From positions 1-27,964 of the forward strand of contig CAXKVR010000393.1 in NCBI GenBank assembly GCA_964058845.1: 27,964 bases of DNA, written 5' to 3'. The position numbers were made by a program, and so were the translations under genes. The DNA comes from Carex sylvatica. Taxonomy: Eukaryota > Streptophyta > Magnoliopsida > Poales > Cyperaceae. Positions 8,817-19,533 of the stretch are shown piece after piece (the first letter of the stretch is position 1; every line of letters starts with the position of its first letter). The notes below the pieces were generated by a model, which did no database searches, had not been told where the DNA came from, and saw only the letters and a program-made list of their open reading frames with translations.

Positions 8817-10214
8817 TCAACAAAATAAAGCCAATTATGATTAATATATATATATATATAAAAGTACAACTTCTATTCTTCTTCTTCTTCTTTTTATTTT
8901 AAAAAAAAAGTAAAGTTGTATATGTCCCATATATTTAGATAGATCTTGTAAATTTTGTGCAATTTAATAATTATTATGTCATCAATTACGTGATATGAAT
9001 CAAATTGTTAGATTTCCAAGTTATTTAATTAATAATCAATCAACTTCTTAAATTTTATCAATTTAATAGGGAAAAAGTTTCTAGTAAGTTTGACAAATTA
9101 GTTTCATAAAATTATAAGAAATAAAAATATGAGGGAGAGACTTTATCCGGATGACTAAGTTCATGACATTATCTCAAGTCCAAAGCCAACTGTATATAAA
9201 TTTTAATTTGACTATCCAGAATTTATTAAGAGAATACAATAAATTGTCCTAGATTCTAAAGAACTTGGCAATAATACGTACAATTACTGTGAAAAAATCG
9301 AACTCGAATACATGCATCTTTGTCTGAGAAGAGTTACACTTTCAAACAATAAGAGTAAAAAACATATTAAAAATTAATTATATAAAACTTTCATATTGTG
9401 TAAGAAAAAAAATTATAATAATCATAATATTTACTTTAAACTATTTTGAAAATTATGTATAAACTCATCTTCATTCGCTAATATTGAATTCGCCCTGGTC
9501 TGAAAATATATTTTCTGACATATAATAAGGTTAAAAGAGAAAAACAGTAAAGAATAATAAAAGGAGGTGATGAAAACGAATTAAAGAAATTGAATATTTT
9601 TTTCTGTAAAATCTTGAAGAAGAAAATGAGAACTAGTGAAGGTGGCAATCAGGGAACATGTGCATCTATTGAAAATAAAAATATATTTTCTCTCAAAAGA
9701 GACTAGTAAAACCGGAGCTAGTTCAAACTAGAAATTCAAAATGACTTTTTAATCTGTAAAAAAATCTTTAAAAAATATGAGATATGTTTTTTTTCTAAAA
9801 TTCTCATAATTCTCGTATTCTTTAGATAAAACTATAAAGAAAATAATATAAAAAATACTTAATTTTCTAACAAATCAAACAAGATTAATTAAAAAACTCA
9901 AAAAATCCCTTCATTTCCCTTCATTTTGTATCCCATCAAACAATATTATAATATTGGATTAATTGTTGGGATAATGAAATAGTTAAGCCGGTACTAGTCG
10001 TGACATGTCAATTATATAACGAGACTTGTGTGTCGCGTAATGTGAATATTTATATGATTTAATTATTTTTCACCAACTTAGTCACATCAGTGACTAATTT
10101 TTTCAGCATTATTTCTTTTATAATTTATTTTGTTTTAGTTTCTTATTTTTTGTATATTTTATTATTATTTTCTTTGAACTAACTAAAAACTTGAAAAGAA
10201 TAATTAAATGTGAT
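8817..10214. other. AT-rich region with no gene recognised
   Basis: No open frame of note on either strand. There is a (TA)n tract near 8845, a CTT run near 8878, and a 20-bp perfect hairpin TTAGTCACATCAGTGACTAA at 10078-10097. Everything here is repeated in the right arm. Confidence 0.5.
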
Positions 10215-10261
10215 CAGTCACGTCACGTATTGTCACAGTGTGATCACACGTGACGTGACTG
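10215..10261. promoter_or_regulatory. ACGTGACGTGACTG hairpin with ACGT cores, intact only in the left arm
   Basis: CAGTCACGTCACGT (10215-10228) and ACGTGACGTGACTG (10248-10261) are perfectly complementary, with a 19-base loop. ACGT cores flanked by C/G are binding sites for plant bZIP factors, but no nearby gene is evident and the role is inferred only. The right-arm counterpart has lost six bases from one side, so its hairpin is shortened. Confidence 0.4.
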
Positions 10262-10278
10262 TTCTTCTATCGCACTCG

Positions 10279-10570
10279 ACTATGATCAGCGGCGGATCCA
10301 AGATGTTTGTTGGGGGACAAAAAAATAGCAAATCAGATTTTAATAGCTAATCGGGTTTAAATCCATTAGCTAATTAGTTACTCATAAAAAATAATAATTT
10401 AACTTATATCTTCGAATGCTCTGACTTATCATTCTAATTAGCAATCATAAATTCATAATTCTAAAAAATATTTTAACTTTAACCTTAAATTTAATCTGAA
10501 TTATAAATTAAAAAACTAAAAGAGTGCAAACAAAGCTTAGAAATTGATGGGAAAATAAAGTCTGTCAGAA

Positions 10571-10610
<40 letters not shown>

Positions 10611-10672
10611 ATTAAAACTCAAGATTCAGAGGACTACCTCGGATACCACGTGGGTTCGGCCCTGGCTATGAC
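10279..10672. mobile_element. hAT-like non-autonomous element (left arm)
   Basis: The element 10287-10664 begins CAGCGGCGGATCC and ends GGTTCGGCCCTG, giving imperfect short terminal repeats that start with CAG as in hAT elements. It is flanked by 8-bp near-repeats ACTATGAT and GCTATGAC (6 of 8 identical), the length typical of hAT target duplications. It has no transposase coding sequence and carries a (TA)n tract near 10573-10605 that is longer here than in the right arm. Confidence 0.65.
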
Positions 10673-10810
10673 ATCATTTTGTTGCAGTTTGATGCCAAAA
10701 TAAATAAGGAGGCAAGGCAGACTAAAAAGTGAAATGATTTTACTAATTAATTGTCTCATCAATAATTTAAATTATATAGTACATATAAAAAAGATGGATT
10801 AAAAGAGCAG

Positions 10811-10880
10811 TTTAGATCAAACATAATAATTACAAAAGATGAGTCAGGTAGCAATTTGGATCAAACATAATAATTACAGA
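10811..10880. repeat. Direct repeat, 'GATCAAACATAATAATTACA' twice
   Basis: The word occurs at about 10817 and 10859, 42 bp apart, each followed by AAA. It lies just beyond the 3' end of the gene fragment. Confidence 0.6.
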
Positions 10881-11009
10881 AAAGAGAGAACGGAAAAAAA
10901 AGAAAAAAAAAAGGAACATATCCTGAAATTATAAACGTGTAAAGGAATCATCATTTTTATGATTGACTGTATTTAAGGAATGGAGTATATATATTTTTAC
11001 AAAGATGGT

Positions 11010-11993
11010 TTAGTTTATAATATAAGTTTCCAACTCGCATGCCAGTTCAGCTGCAAGTCGGTCAGCACGATCGTCTTGACCACCGACATAGATGTAAGTT
11101 GAATATGCAAATTGGAAAACCCGCCACAATGAATTAGAAATAGTACTCTCTGAGTTTTAATGCCTTTCCTGCTTCCTTTTTTTTGTTTGCTATCCTTCAA
11201 AGCTATCTCAATGCAACGAGATGAGACATCTACCATCTCTTTCTTGAGTAAGACTTGAATGCTATAGATAGCATAAGAGTATCCGTGCTACGACCTCAAA
11301 AACATACTGTATAAACTTCAAACTTCGATTTAAGTAACTCAATAAGTTAGTTATATAATAAGCTTGTTGCATACTAATTTTTACTATTTTTTATAATTTA
11401 TGAAAGATGGCAAAAAATAGTTTAATATTTATTTTTTGTCATATTTCATAAATCTTAAAAAATAATTAATTTTTTTTAAAAATAGTAAAAATTAGTATTC
11501 TACAAGCTTATTATATAACTAATTTATTGAACTACTTAAATCGAAATTTGAAGTTTATATGATATGTTTTTAAGACCGTAGCACAGATATCCTTATGCTA
11601 TCCATAGCACCCAAGCCTTACTCCTCTTTCTTTATCCTTGGAATGATATTGTAGTCAAATGTCAAATTTTGGCTCTGGAATTTCTTCAATTCTCCCTCTT
11701 CGTTCCTCCCTATTGAAGTCACCTTTTGCTCAATCTGCAGAATATGTACATCTCTAATCTCTTTATAAGATTTTCAACTATTTTTTTTTTCTTTCTTTTT
11801 TAAGTATAGAAACCTTTTTGCAGTAGGATTCAATCTTGTTGAGTTGATCTGATACTAGCATCATAGGAGATGGAGCAGTAAATTTCCAACCCTTGAGAGT
11901 AGAGACAATTTCTTCCAGTTCATGATAAGTTTTTGCTGCCATTTGAAGTGTCTCCAACTTCTCAAATGGGAACTCTTTAAATCTCAGCAACAC
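11010..11993 (-). pseudogene. Broken 3' fragment of the CHUP1-like gene (left arm)
   Basis: The fragment holds only the last two exons: 11993-11814 (VLLRFKEFPFEKLETLQMAA...) and 11734 onward. The penultimate exon keeps both splice sites. The last exon is interrupted at 11623/11246 by a 378-bp MITE. After the insert the frame resumes (MVDVSSRCIEIALKDSKQKK), then shifts because an A run is 8 long where the intact gene has 7. In the shifted frame the conserved C-terminus (WRVFQFA, then a VGGQDD-like motif) is still legible. Homology extends into the 3' flank and intron. Both defects are in both arms, so they predate the palindrome. Confidence 0.9.
11246..11623. mobile_element. MITE with 9-bp target-site duplication inside the pseudogene exon (left arm)
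   Basis: This 378-bp element is bracketed by CTCTTTCTT (11237-11245 and 11624-11632), a sequence present once in the intact gene's exon. Its terminal inverted repeats are about 165 bp: GAGTAAGACTTGAATGCTAT on one side, and the complement of the other end reads GAGTAAGGCTTGGGTGCTAT. Each end carries a small palindrome (GCTATNGATAGC). Length, structure and 9-bp duplication fit a Mutator-like MITE. Confidence 0.9.
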
Positions 11994-12080
11994 CTGTCCA
12001 TTAAAAAGAAGTGTGTATTTAATATATTTTTCAGTGTTTTTTCAGTTTTTGGAGTACTTTATTGTTTGCGGAGCATCAGT

Positions 12081-12300
12081 TTAGGGCTGCTAATAAGTCG
12101 AGCCAGTTCGCAAATTTGCATCAATGAATTGAGCGGCTCAATATTTCATAACAAATCAGATTTGAAACTGAAAAAAACTCAAAACTCAAAACTCAATTCA
12201 GCTCAATTTTGAAAGAAAAAAACTCGGTTCGACTCGACTCATATAAATACTTGGCTCGACTTAGCTTGGCTCACGAGCTCATGAACTCACTCGCGTAACT
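12081..12300. repeat. GGCTCG-type dispersed repeat (left arm)
   Basis: It starts TAGGGCTGCTAATAAGTCGA and ends in GGCTCACGAGCTCATGAACT. It has the same family features as 392-625. It abuts the pseudogene block and marks where gene homology ends on the upstream side. Confidence 0.6.
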
Positions 12301-12522
12301 AACGCCTCAAAACCCAAACCAGCCCACACGTGCACAAAGAACCGAGTCCGGACGGTCTGGATCTAAAATTAAAATTTGGTTCGACAGCCGACTTTAGCCG
12401 TTAAATTAGAATTAAGATTAGTATGCTATCGATCTGCACAAAAGATAAAGTTGACAGCACAATTCTTGATGCTGATCGGAGGTCTCGAGTGGACAACAGA
12501 AGGAATTTGGTCCGATAGCTCG
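12301..12522. other. Unassigned unique sequence between repeats
   Basis: It contains TCCGGACGGTCTGGATC and a moderately GC-rich stretch with overlapping short open frames on both strands (about 63 codons each). Neither frame has a recognisable domain. It is also present in the right arm (about 14487-14708). Confidence 0.4.
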
Positions 12523-12595
12523 TTGGACTGCACCCCATTTCCAGTTCGCAAAAGGAAGATAATTAATTAGAAGTAAACCTTGTTTCCTCATTGAA

Positions 12596-12770
12596 TTCTG
12601 TAGCGACAAGAGCCGACATTTTTATTTTTACCCAAAAAAAAAAAGAAATTATTAAAAATAATCACTTTTGGAACAAAATTTTAAAACTACCCGGCCCGTG
12701 GATATTTTCCAGGGCCCGAACAAATTAATCCGGACCGTGGAAAAATTCCACGGGCCAGAATTTTTTTTTT
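12596..12770 (+). repeat. 'CCCGGCCCGTGG' repeat, central copy 1
   Basis: It includes GACATTTTTATTTTTACC, an A run, CCCGGCCCGTGGATATTTTC, and then GGACCGTGG with ATTCCACGGGCC. The last two form a GC-rich stem. Other copies: 13290-13464 (same strand), 14240-14413 (opposite) and a shorter one at 880-1005. It may be part of a transposon end; I cannot name the family. Confidence 0.7.
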
Positions 12771-12855
12771 AAGATTATGTTGTTTGGATTTAAATTAGTT
12801 TGAATTGTTAAGTTGGAGGTTTGTATGAATTTTATTTGAATGAATTGTTAAGTTA

Positions 12856-13209
12856 GAGTGCTTCTGAGCCCAACTTTGCACATCTGGTTAACATAGCAAA
12901 ATATCTTCAAAAATCATGAAAATTGACCGACATGCAATCTTGACATCGTAGAACAAGACTGTGAAGTTTCATACAAAATTTAAAAACAGTTCGCGAGATA
13001 TCATCTCTCAAATATTGCCCCAACGACTGAAGGAGTGCTTCTGAGCCCAACTTTGCACTTCTGGTTAACATAACAAAATATCTTCAAAAATCATGAAAAT
13101 TGACCGACATACAGTCTTGACATCTTAGAACAAGACTGTGAAGTTTCATACAAAATCTCAAAACAGATCGCAAAATATCATCTCTAAAAAATTACCCCAA
13201 CGACTGAAG
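12856..13209. repeat. 177-bp tandem repeat pair nested in unit 1
   Basis: GAGTGCTTCTGAGCCCAACT starts at 12856 and again at 13033. The shared body holds GTTAACATAGCAAAATAT, GACATCGTAGAACAAGACTG and GCCCCAACGACTGAAGG. The same pair is in unit 2 (13550 and 13727), and one full plus one partial inverted copy begin the right arm (13913-14152). Confidence 0.9.
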
Positions 13210-13912
13210 GACAATTTTGGACTGCACCCCATTTCCAGTTCGCAAAAGGAAGATAATTAATTAGAAGTAAACCTTGTTTCCTCATTGAATTCTGTAGCGA
13301 CAAGAGCCGACATTTTTATTTTTACCCAAAAAAAAAAAGAAATTATTAAAAATAACCACTTTTGGAACAAAATTTTAAAACTACCCGGCCCGTGGATATT
13401 TTCCAGGGCCCGAACAAATTAATCCGGACCGTGGAAAAATTCCACGGGCCAGAATTTTTTTTTTAAGATTATGTTGTTTGGATTTAAATTAGTTTGAATT
13501 GTTAAGTTGGAGGTTTGTATGAATTTTATTTGAATGAATTGTTAAGTTAGAGTGCTTCTGAGCCCAACTTTGCACATCTGGTTAACATAGCAAAATATTT
13601 TCAAAAATCATGAAAATTGACCGACATGCAATCTTGACATCGTAGAACAAGACTGTGAAGTTTCATACAAAATTTAAAAACAGTTCGCGAGATATCATCT
13701 CTCAAATATTGCCCCAACGACTGAAGGAGTGCTTCTGAGCCCAACTTTGCACTTCTGGTTAACATAACAAAATATCTTCAAAAATCATGAAAATTGACCG
13801 ACATACAGTCTTGACATCTTAGAACAAGACTGTGAAGTTTCATACAAAATCTCAAAACAGATCGCAAAATATCATCTCTAAAAAATTACCCCAACGGCTG
13901 AAGGACAATTTT
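13096..13912. other. Non-palindromic spacer of the inverted duplication
   Basis: The left arm stops pairing at 13095 and the right arm starts at 13913. The spacer contains the end of unit 1 and all of unit 2. Its last seven bases, CAATTTT (13906-13912), are also the seven bases before CATGATTTTTGAAG in the uninterrupted repeat (14085-14091), which marks a microhomology join. Confidence 0.85.
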
Positions 13913-14239
13913 CATGATTTTTGAAGATATTTTGCTATGTTAACCAGAGGTGCAAAGTTAGGCTCAGAAGCACTCCTTCAGTCGTTGGGGCAATATTTGA
14001 GATCTGATATCTCGTGAACTATTTTTAAATTTTGTATGAAACTTCACAGTCTTGTTCTACGATGTCAAGATTGCATGTCGGTCAATTTTCATGATTTTTG
14101 AAGATATTTTGCTATGTTAACCAGATGTGCAAAGTTGGGCTCAGAAGCACTCTAACTTAACAATTCATTCAAATAAAATTCATACAAACCTCCAACTTAA
14201 CAATTCAAACTAATTTAAATCCAAACAACATAATCTTAA

Positions 14240-14413
14240 AAAAAAAATTCTGGCCCGTGGAATTTTTCCACGGTCCGGATTAATTTGTTCGGGGCCCTGG
14301 AAAATATCCACGGGCCGGGTAGTTTTAAAATTTTGTTCCAAAAGTGGTTATTTTTAATAATTTCTTTTTTTTTTTGGGTAAAAATAAAAATGTCGGCTCT
14401 TGTCGCTACAGAA
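14240..14413 (-). repeat. 'CCCGGCCCGTGG' repeat, right-arm copy
   Basis: This is the inverted counterpart of 12596-12770. At the site where the two tandem units differ (TAATCAC/TAACCAC) it agrees with unit 2. It reads GGGGCCC where both units have GGGCCC. Confidence 0.7.
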
Positions 14414-14708
14414 TTCAATGAGGAAACAAGGTTTACTTCTAATTAATTATCTTCCTTTTGCGAACTGGAAATGGGGTGCAGTCCAACGAGCTATCGGACC
14501 AAATTCCTTCTGTTGTCCACTCGAGACCTCCGATCAGCATCAAGAATTGTGCTGTCAACTTTATCTTTTGTGCAGATCGATAGCATACTAATCTTAATTC
14601 TAATTTAACGGCTAAAGTCGGCTGTCGAACCAAATTTTAATTTTAGATCCAGACCGTCCGGACTCGGTTCTTTGTGCACGTGTGGGCTGGTTTGGGTTTT
14701 GAGGCGTT

Positions 14709-14928
14709 AGTTACGCGAGTGAGTTCATGAGCTCGTGAGCCAAGCTAAGTCGAGCCAAGTATTTATATGAGTCGAGTCGAACCGAGTTTTTTTCTTTTAA
14801 AATTGAGCTGAATTGAGTTTTGAGTTTTGAGTTTTTTTCAGTTTCAAATCTGATTTGTTATGAAATATTGAGCCGCTCAATTCATTGATGCAAATTTGCG
14901 AACTGGCTCGACTTATTAGCAGCCCTAA
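14709..14928. repeat. GGCTCG-type dispersed repeat (right arm)
   Basis: Mirror of 12081-12300, ending TTATTAGCAGCCCTA just before the pseudogene block. Confidence 0.6.
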
Positions 14929-15015
14929 ACTGATGCTCCGCAAACAATAAAGTACTCCAAAAACTGAAAAAACACTGAAAAATATATTAAATACACACTT
15001 CTTTTTAATGGACAG

Positions 15016-15999
15016 GTGTTGCTGAGATTTAAAGAGTTCCCATTTGAGAAGTTGGAGACACTTCAAATGGCAGCAAAAACTTATCATGAACTGGAAGAAA
15101 TTGTCTCTACTCTCAAGGGTTGGAAATTTACTGCTCCATCTCCTATGATGCTAGTATCAGATCAACTCAACAAGATTGAATCCTACTGCAAAAAGGTTTC
15201 TATACTTAAAAAAGAAAGAAAAAAAAAATAGTTGAAAATCTTATAAAGAGATTAGAGATGTACATATTCTGCAGATTGAGCAAAAGGTGACTTCAATAGG
15301 GAGGAACGAAGAGGGAGAATTGAAGAAATTCCAGAGCCAAAATTTGACATTTGACTACAATATCATTCCAAGGATAAAGAAAGAGGAGTAAGGCTTGGGT
15401 GCTATGGATAGCATAAGGATATCTGTGCTACGGTCTTAAAAACATATCATATAAACTTCAAATTTCGATTTAAGTAGTTCAATAAATTAGTTATATAATA
15501 AGCTTGTAGAATACTAATTTTTACTATTTTTAAAAAAAATTAATTATTTTTTAAGATTTATGAAATATGACAAAAAATAAATATTAAACTATTTTTTGCC
15601 ATCTTTCATAAATTATAAAAAATAGTAAAAATTAGTATGCAACAAGCTTATTATATAACTAACTTATTGAGTTACTTAAATCGAAGTTTGAAGTTTATAC
15701 AGTATGTTTTTGAGGTCGTAGCACGGATACTCTTATGCTATCTATAGCATTCAAGTCTTACTCAAGAAAGAGATGGTAGATGTCTCATCTCGTTGCATTG
15801 AGATAGCTTTGAAGGATAGCAAACAAAAAAAAGGAAGCAGGAAAGGCATTAAAACTCAGAGAGTACTATTTCTAATTCATTGTGGCGGGTTTTCCAATTT
15901 GCATATTCAACTTACATCTATGTCGGTGGTCAAGACGATCGTGCTGACCGACTTGCAGCTGAACTGGCATGCGAGTTGGAAACTTATATTATAAACTAA
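15016..15999 (+). pseudogene. Broken 3' fragment of the CHUP1-like gene (right arm)
   Basis: The penultimate exon is 15016-15195 and keeps its AG acceptor and GT donor. The last exon starts at 15275 after a 79-bp intron, is broken at 15386-15763 by the MITE, and resumes at 15773. The A run at 15825-15832 has 8 bases against 7 at 22340-22346 in the intact gene, giving a +1 frameshift. Gene-like homology begins in the intron at about 14938 and continues about 130 bp past the stop codon, so a genomic segment was copied, not a processed transcript. Confidence 0.9.
15386..15763. mobile_element. MITE with 9-bp target-site duplication inside the pseudogene exon (right arm)
   Basis: Bracketed by AAGAAAGAG at 15377-15385 and 15764-15772. 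Removing the element and one copy restores the expected reading R-I-K-K-E-M-V-D. It starts GAGTAAGGCTTGGG and ends TCAAGTCTTACTC. It is the mirror of 11246-11623. Confidence 0.9.
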
Positions 16000-16336
16000 A
16001 CCATCTTTGTAAAAATATATATACTCCATTCCTTAAATACAGTCAATCATAAAAATGATGATTCCTTTACACGTTTATAATTTCAGGATATGTTCCTTTT
16101 TTTTTTCTTTTTTTTCCGTTCTCTCTTTTCTGTAATTATTATGTTTGATCCAAATTGCTACCTGACTCATCTTTTGTAATTATTATGTTTGATCTAAACT
16201 GCTCTTTTAATCCATCTTTTTTATATGTACTATATAATTTAAATTATTGATGAGACAATTAATTAGTAAAATCATTTCACTTTTTAGTCTGCCTTGCCTC
16301 CTTATTTATTTTGGCATCAAACTGCAACAAAATGAT

Positions 16337-16722
16337 GTCATAGCCAGGGCCGAACCCACGTGGTATCCGAGGTAGTCCTCTGAATCTTGAGTTTTAATAA
16401 AATATATATATATATATATATATATATTGGTTCTGACAGACTTTATTTTCCCATCAATTTCTAAGCTTTGTTTGCACTCTTTTAGTTTTTTAATTTATAA
16501 TTCAGATTAAATTTAAGGTTAAAGTTAAAATATTTTTTAGAATTATGAATTTATGATTGCTAATTAGAATGATAAGTCAGAGCATTCGAAGATATAAGTT
16601 AAATTATTATTTTTTATGAGTAACTAATTAGCTAATGGATTTAAACCCGATTAGCTATTAAAATCTGATTTGCTATTTTTTTTTCCCCCAACAAACATCT
16701 TGAATCCGCCGCTGATCATAGT
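16337..16722. mobile_element. hAT-like non-autonomous element (right arm)
   Basis: The element 16345-16714 runs from CAGGGCCGAACC to GGATTC-CGCCGCTG-type sequence, flanked by GTCATAGC and ATCATAGT. It is eight bases shorter than the left copy, mainly through a shorter (TA)n tract. Confidence 0.65.
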
Positions 16723-18192
16723 CGAGTGCGATAGAAGAACAGTCACGTCACGTGTGGTCACACTCTGACAATACGTGACGATCACATTTAATTATTCTTT
16801 TCAAGTTTTTAGTTAGTTCAAAGAAAATAATAATAAAATATACAAAAAATAAGAAACTAAAACAAAATAAATTATAAAAGAAATAATGCTGAAAAAATTA
16901 GTCACTGATGTGACTAAGTTGGTGAAAAATAATTAAATCATATAAATATTCACATTACGCGACACACAAGTCTCGTTATATAATTGACATGTCATGACTA
17001 GTACCGGCTTAACTATTTCATTATCCCAACAATTAATCCAATATTATAATATTGTTTGATGGGATACAAAATGAAGGGAAATGAAGGGATTTTTTGAGTT
17101 TTTTAATTAATCTTGTTTGATTTGTTAGAAAATTAAGTATTTTTTATATTATTTTCTTTATAGTTTTATCTAAAGAATACGAGAATTATGAGAATTTTAG
17201 AAAAAAAACATATCTCATATTTTTTAAAGATTTTTTTACAGATTAAAAAGTCATTTTGAATTTCTAGTTTGAACTAGCTCCGGTTTTACTAGTCTCTTTT
17301 GAGAGAAAATATATTTTTATTTTCAATAGATGCACATGTTCCCTGATTATTGCCACCTTCACTAGTTCTCATTTTCTTCTTTAAGATTTTACAGAAAAAA
17401 TATTCAATTTCTTATTCAATTTCTTTAATTCGTTTTCATCACCTCCTTTTATTATTCTTTACTGTTTTTCTCTTTTAACCTTATTATATGTCAGAAAATA
17501 TATTTTCAGACCAGGGCGAATTCAATATTAGCGAATGAAGATGAGTTTATACATAATTTTCAAAATAGTTTAAAGTAAATATTATGATTATTATAATTTT
17601 TTTTCTTACACAATATGAAAGTTTTATATAATTAATTTTTAATATGTTTTTTACTCTTATTGTTTGAAAGTGTAACTCTTCTCAGACAAAGATGCATGTA
17701 TTCGAGTTCGATTTTTTCACAGTAATTGTACGTATTATTGCCAAGTTCTTTAGAATCTAGGACAATTTATTGTATTCTCTTAATAAATTCTGGATAGTCA
17801 AATTAAAATTTATATACAGTTGGCTTTGGACTTGAGATAATGTCATGAACTTAGTCATCCGGATAAAGTCTCTCCCTCATATTTTTATTTCTTATAATTT
17901 TATGAAACTAATTTGTCAAACTTACTAGAAACTTTTTCCCTATTAAATTGATAAAATTTAAGAAGTTGATTGATTATTAATTAAATAACTTGGAAATCTA
18001 ACAATTTGATTCATATCACGTAATTGATGACATAATAATTATTAAATTGCACAAAATTTACAAGATCTATCTAAATATATGGGACATATACAACTTTACT
18101 TTTTTTTTAAAATAAAAAGAAGAAGAAGAAGAATAGAAGTTGTACTTTTATATATATATATATATTAATCATAATTGGCTTTATTTTGTTGA

Positions 18193-18429
18193 GTTACCAT
18201 CTCAAACTTTCAAAATTCACACTTTACCACTTTTTACTAAAAAAATTCAGAACTTGTCGTATGCACAAACTGAGTCTGCGAATCAAATATTTTTTTTTTT
18301 AAAATAGAGCAAAAAAGAAGAGGATAGCAAAAATAAAATTGTACATAGACTGAGTCTGCGTACTTGATAAGTTTTGAATTAAAAAAAAAACCTAACAAGA
18401 TGCAAATTTTGAAAGTTTGAAGTGGTAAC
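18193..18429. mobile_element. Small foldback element (right arm)
   Basis: Mirror of 8580-8816: GTTACCATCTCAAACTTTCA at one end and TTTGAAGTGGTAAC at the other. Confidence 0.6.
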
Positions 18430-18704
18430 TAAAAAAATTCGGTTTTGAGTAGTCACCCCCACATAGATATTTACAAAAATAAAATAGAAAGGACAAAAAA
18501 AAAAAAAATCAGTAAGCTGCACTAATCATTCTTCATCTCCAATTAGTTTGAGATAATTCAATTTCATTAAATGTCAAATTAATAAAATAGCCATTTCATT
18601 AAATGTCAAAATTATCAAATAAGTTGTAACTGTCATTATTTCCTTTTCTTCTTACAAAACTACAAAATGCAACTCTTTTACTCCTAACCTCAAACAGAGA
18701 AGCC

Positions 18705-18900
18705 CATAGAAAGGGATCCGTATCCTCCCAGGTACCTGACTCAACACAATTGAAATGGACGGCTCAGATTTACTCTCAGCCGATTGAGATGACAAAGGGA
18801 ACAGGGTTATTTGTGCTTTGAGATGCGTGCCAATCCATTTTTGGACCGTCCGATTCAATTCTACTCAGGTAACCTGAGGGGATACGAATTCCATAGAAAG
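18705..18900. mobile_element. MITE with 9-bp target-site duplication, upstream of the right gene copy
   Basis: The element 18714-18891 is flanked by CATAGAAAG on both sides (18705-18713 and 18892-18900). It lies about 640 bp upstream of the first ATG of the right gene copy, where it could contribute promoter sequence. The open frames crossing it are incidental. Confidence 0.8.
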
Positions 18901-19533
18901 GGGAGGAAAATATCAGACTGTCCGAAATTTAAACATACTTCGTTCAGATTCATAACACTGGTCTACAAAGACATTTTATATATGAAATATAAGCTTTCAA
19001 ATTGAAACTCTCGAAGATAATAAATGAGATTTGAGATTTAAAAAAACTTCAACTTAAAATTAATACACTTGTCTTATATCATGGCATATCTCGATTCTGA
19101 AAATTGACCCTTAAAAATATAACAAAGATATCATGACTGGACATTATGACACAATAAGACATACATGTATTTTAAGATGTGTCATGCAGTTAATTTTGAA
19201 CAGTTTAAATTAATTATTTATTTAAAGTCTATTCAATTAATTTTGAACATAGTTTAATTATTTAAAATCTATTCAATTAATTTTAAAATTAGTGTCATAC
19301 AGCACCAATACCATACTAGACTCTATAGTTAAACATAAAAACCAAAAGTTAGCTGATCATTTCCATACTGAGCAACGCTTCAATAATTAAATGCCTATTG
19401 AATATAACTCGGCTTTGACTTTTGACAAAGTATTCAAGGAGACGACCGGTTTCCTTCCCGAGGAACAAAACAAACTAAACTACAAATCAAAGAGAAACAG
19501 AGAGGAAAAAAGGAAGAACATAAAGTCGGAGAC

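Larger units (their letters stand above)
1187..13095. repeat. Left arm of a large imperfect palindrome
   Basis: The whole interval is reverse-complementary to 13913-25833. Paired positions sum to about 27009 near the centre, 27008 over the gene, 26991 near the LINE tail and 27020 at the outer end, which reveals scattered indels. The outer limit is where TAGTACCTCAAAAATTCAG stops matching. Examples of arm differences: 6 extra bases here near 10215-10220, 12 extra bases in the right arm near 17413, different (TA)n lengths near 10580, and a splice-donor substitution at 4901. Confidence 0.95.
12523..13912. repeat. 694-bp unit in two direct copies at the palindrome centre
   Basis: Unit 1 is 12523-13216 and unit 2 is 13217-13912, both starting TTGGACTGCACCCCATTTCC. 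They differ at only a few sites, for example AATAATCAC versus AATAACCAC, ATATCTTC versus ATATTTTC, and AACGACTG versus AACGGCTG. Unit 2 makes up most of the non-palindromic spacer. Confidence 0.95.

Noticed and set aside
12376..12609. Overlapping 63- and 64-residue frames on both strands, repeated at 14400-14633
   Set aside because: No recognisable domain, both strands equally open, and partly inside the repeat block. Conservation follows from the palindrome alone.
12856..13903. Regular 177-bp repeats considered as a CRISPR array or centromeric satellite
   Set aside because: Only two to four units, no short repeat/spacer structure, and no extended array. They are a local nested duplication.
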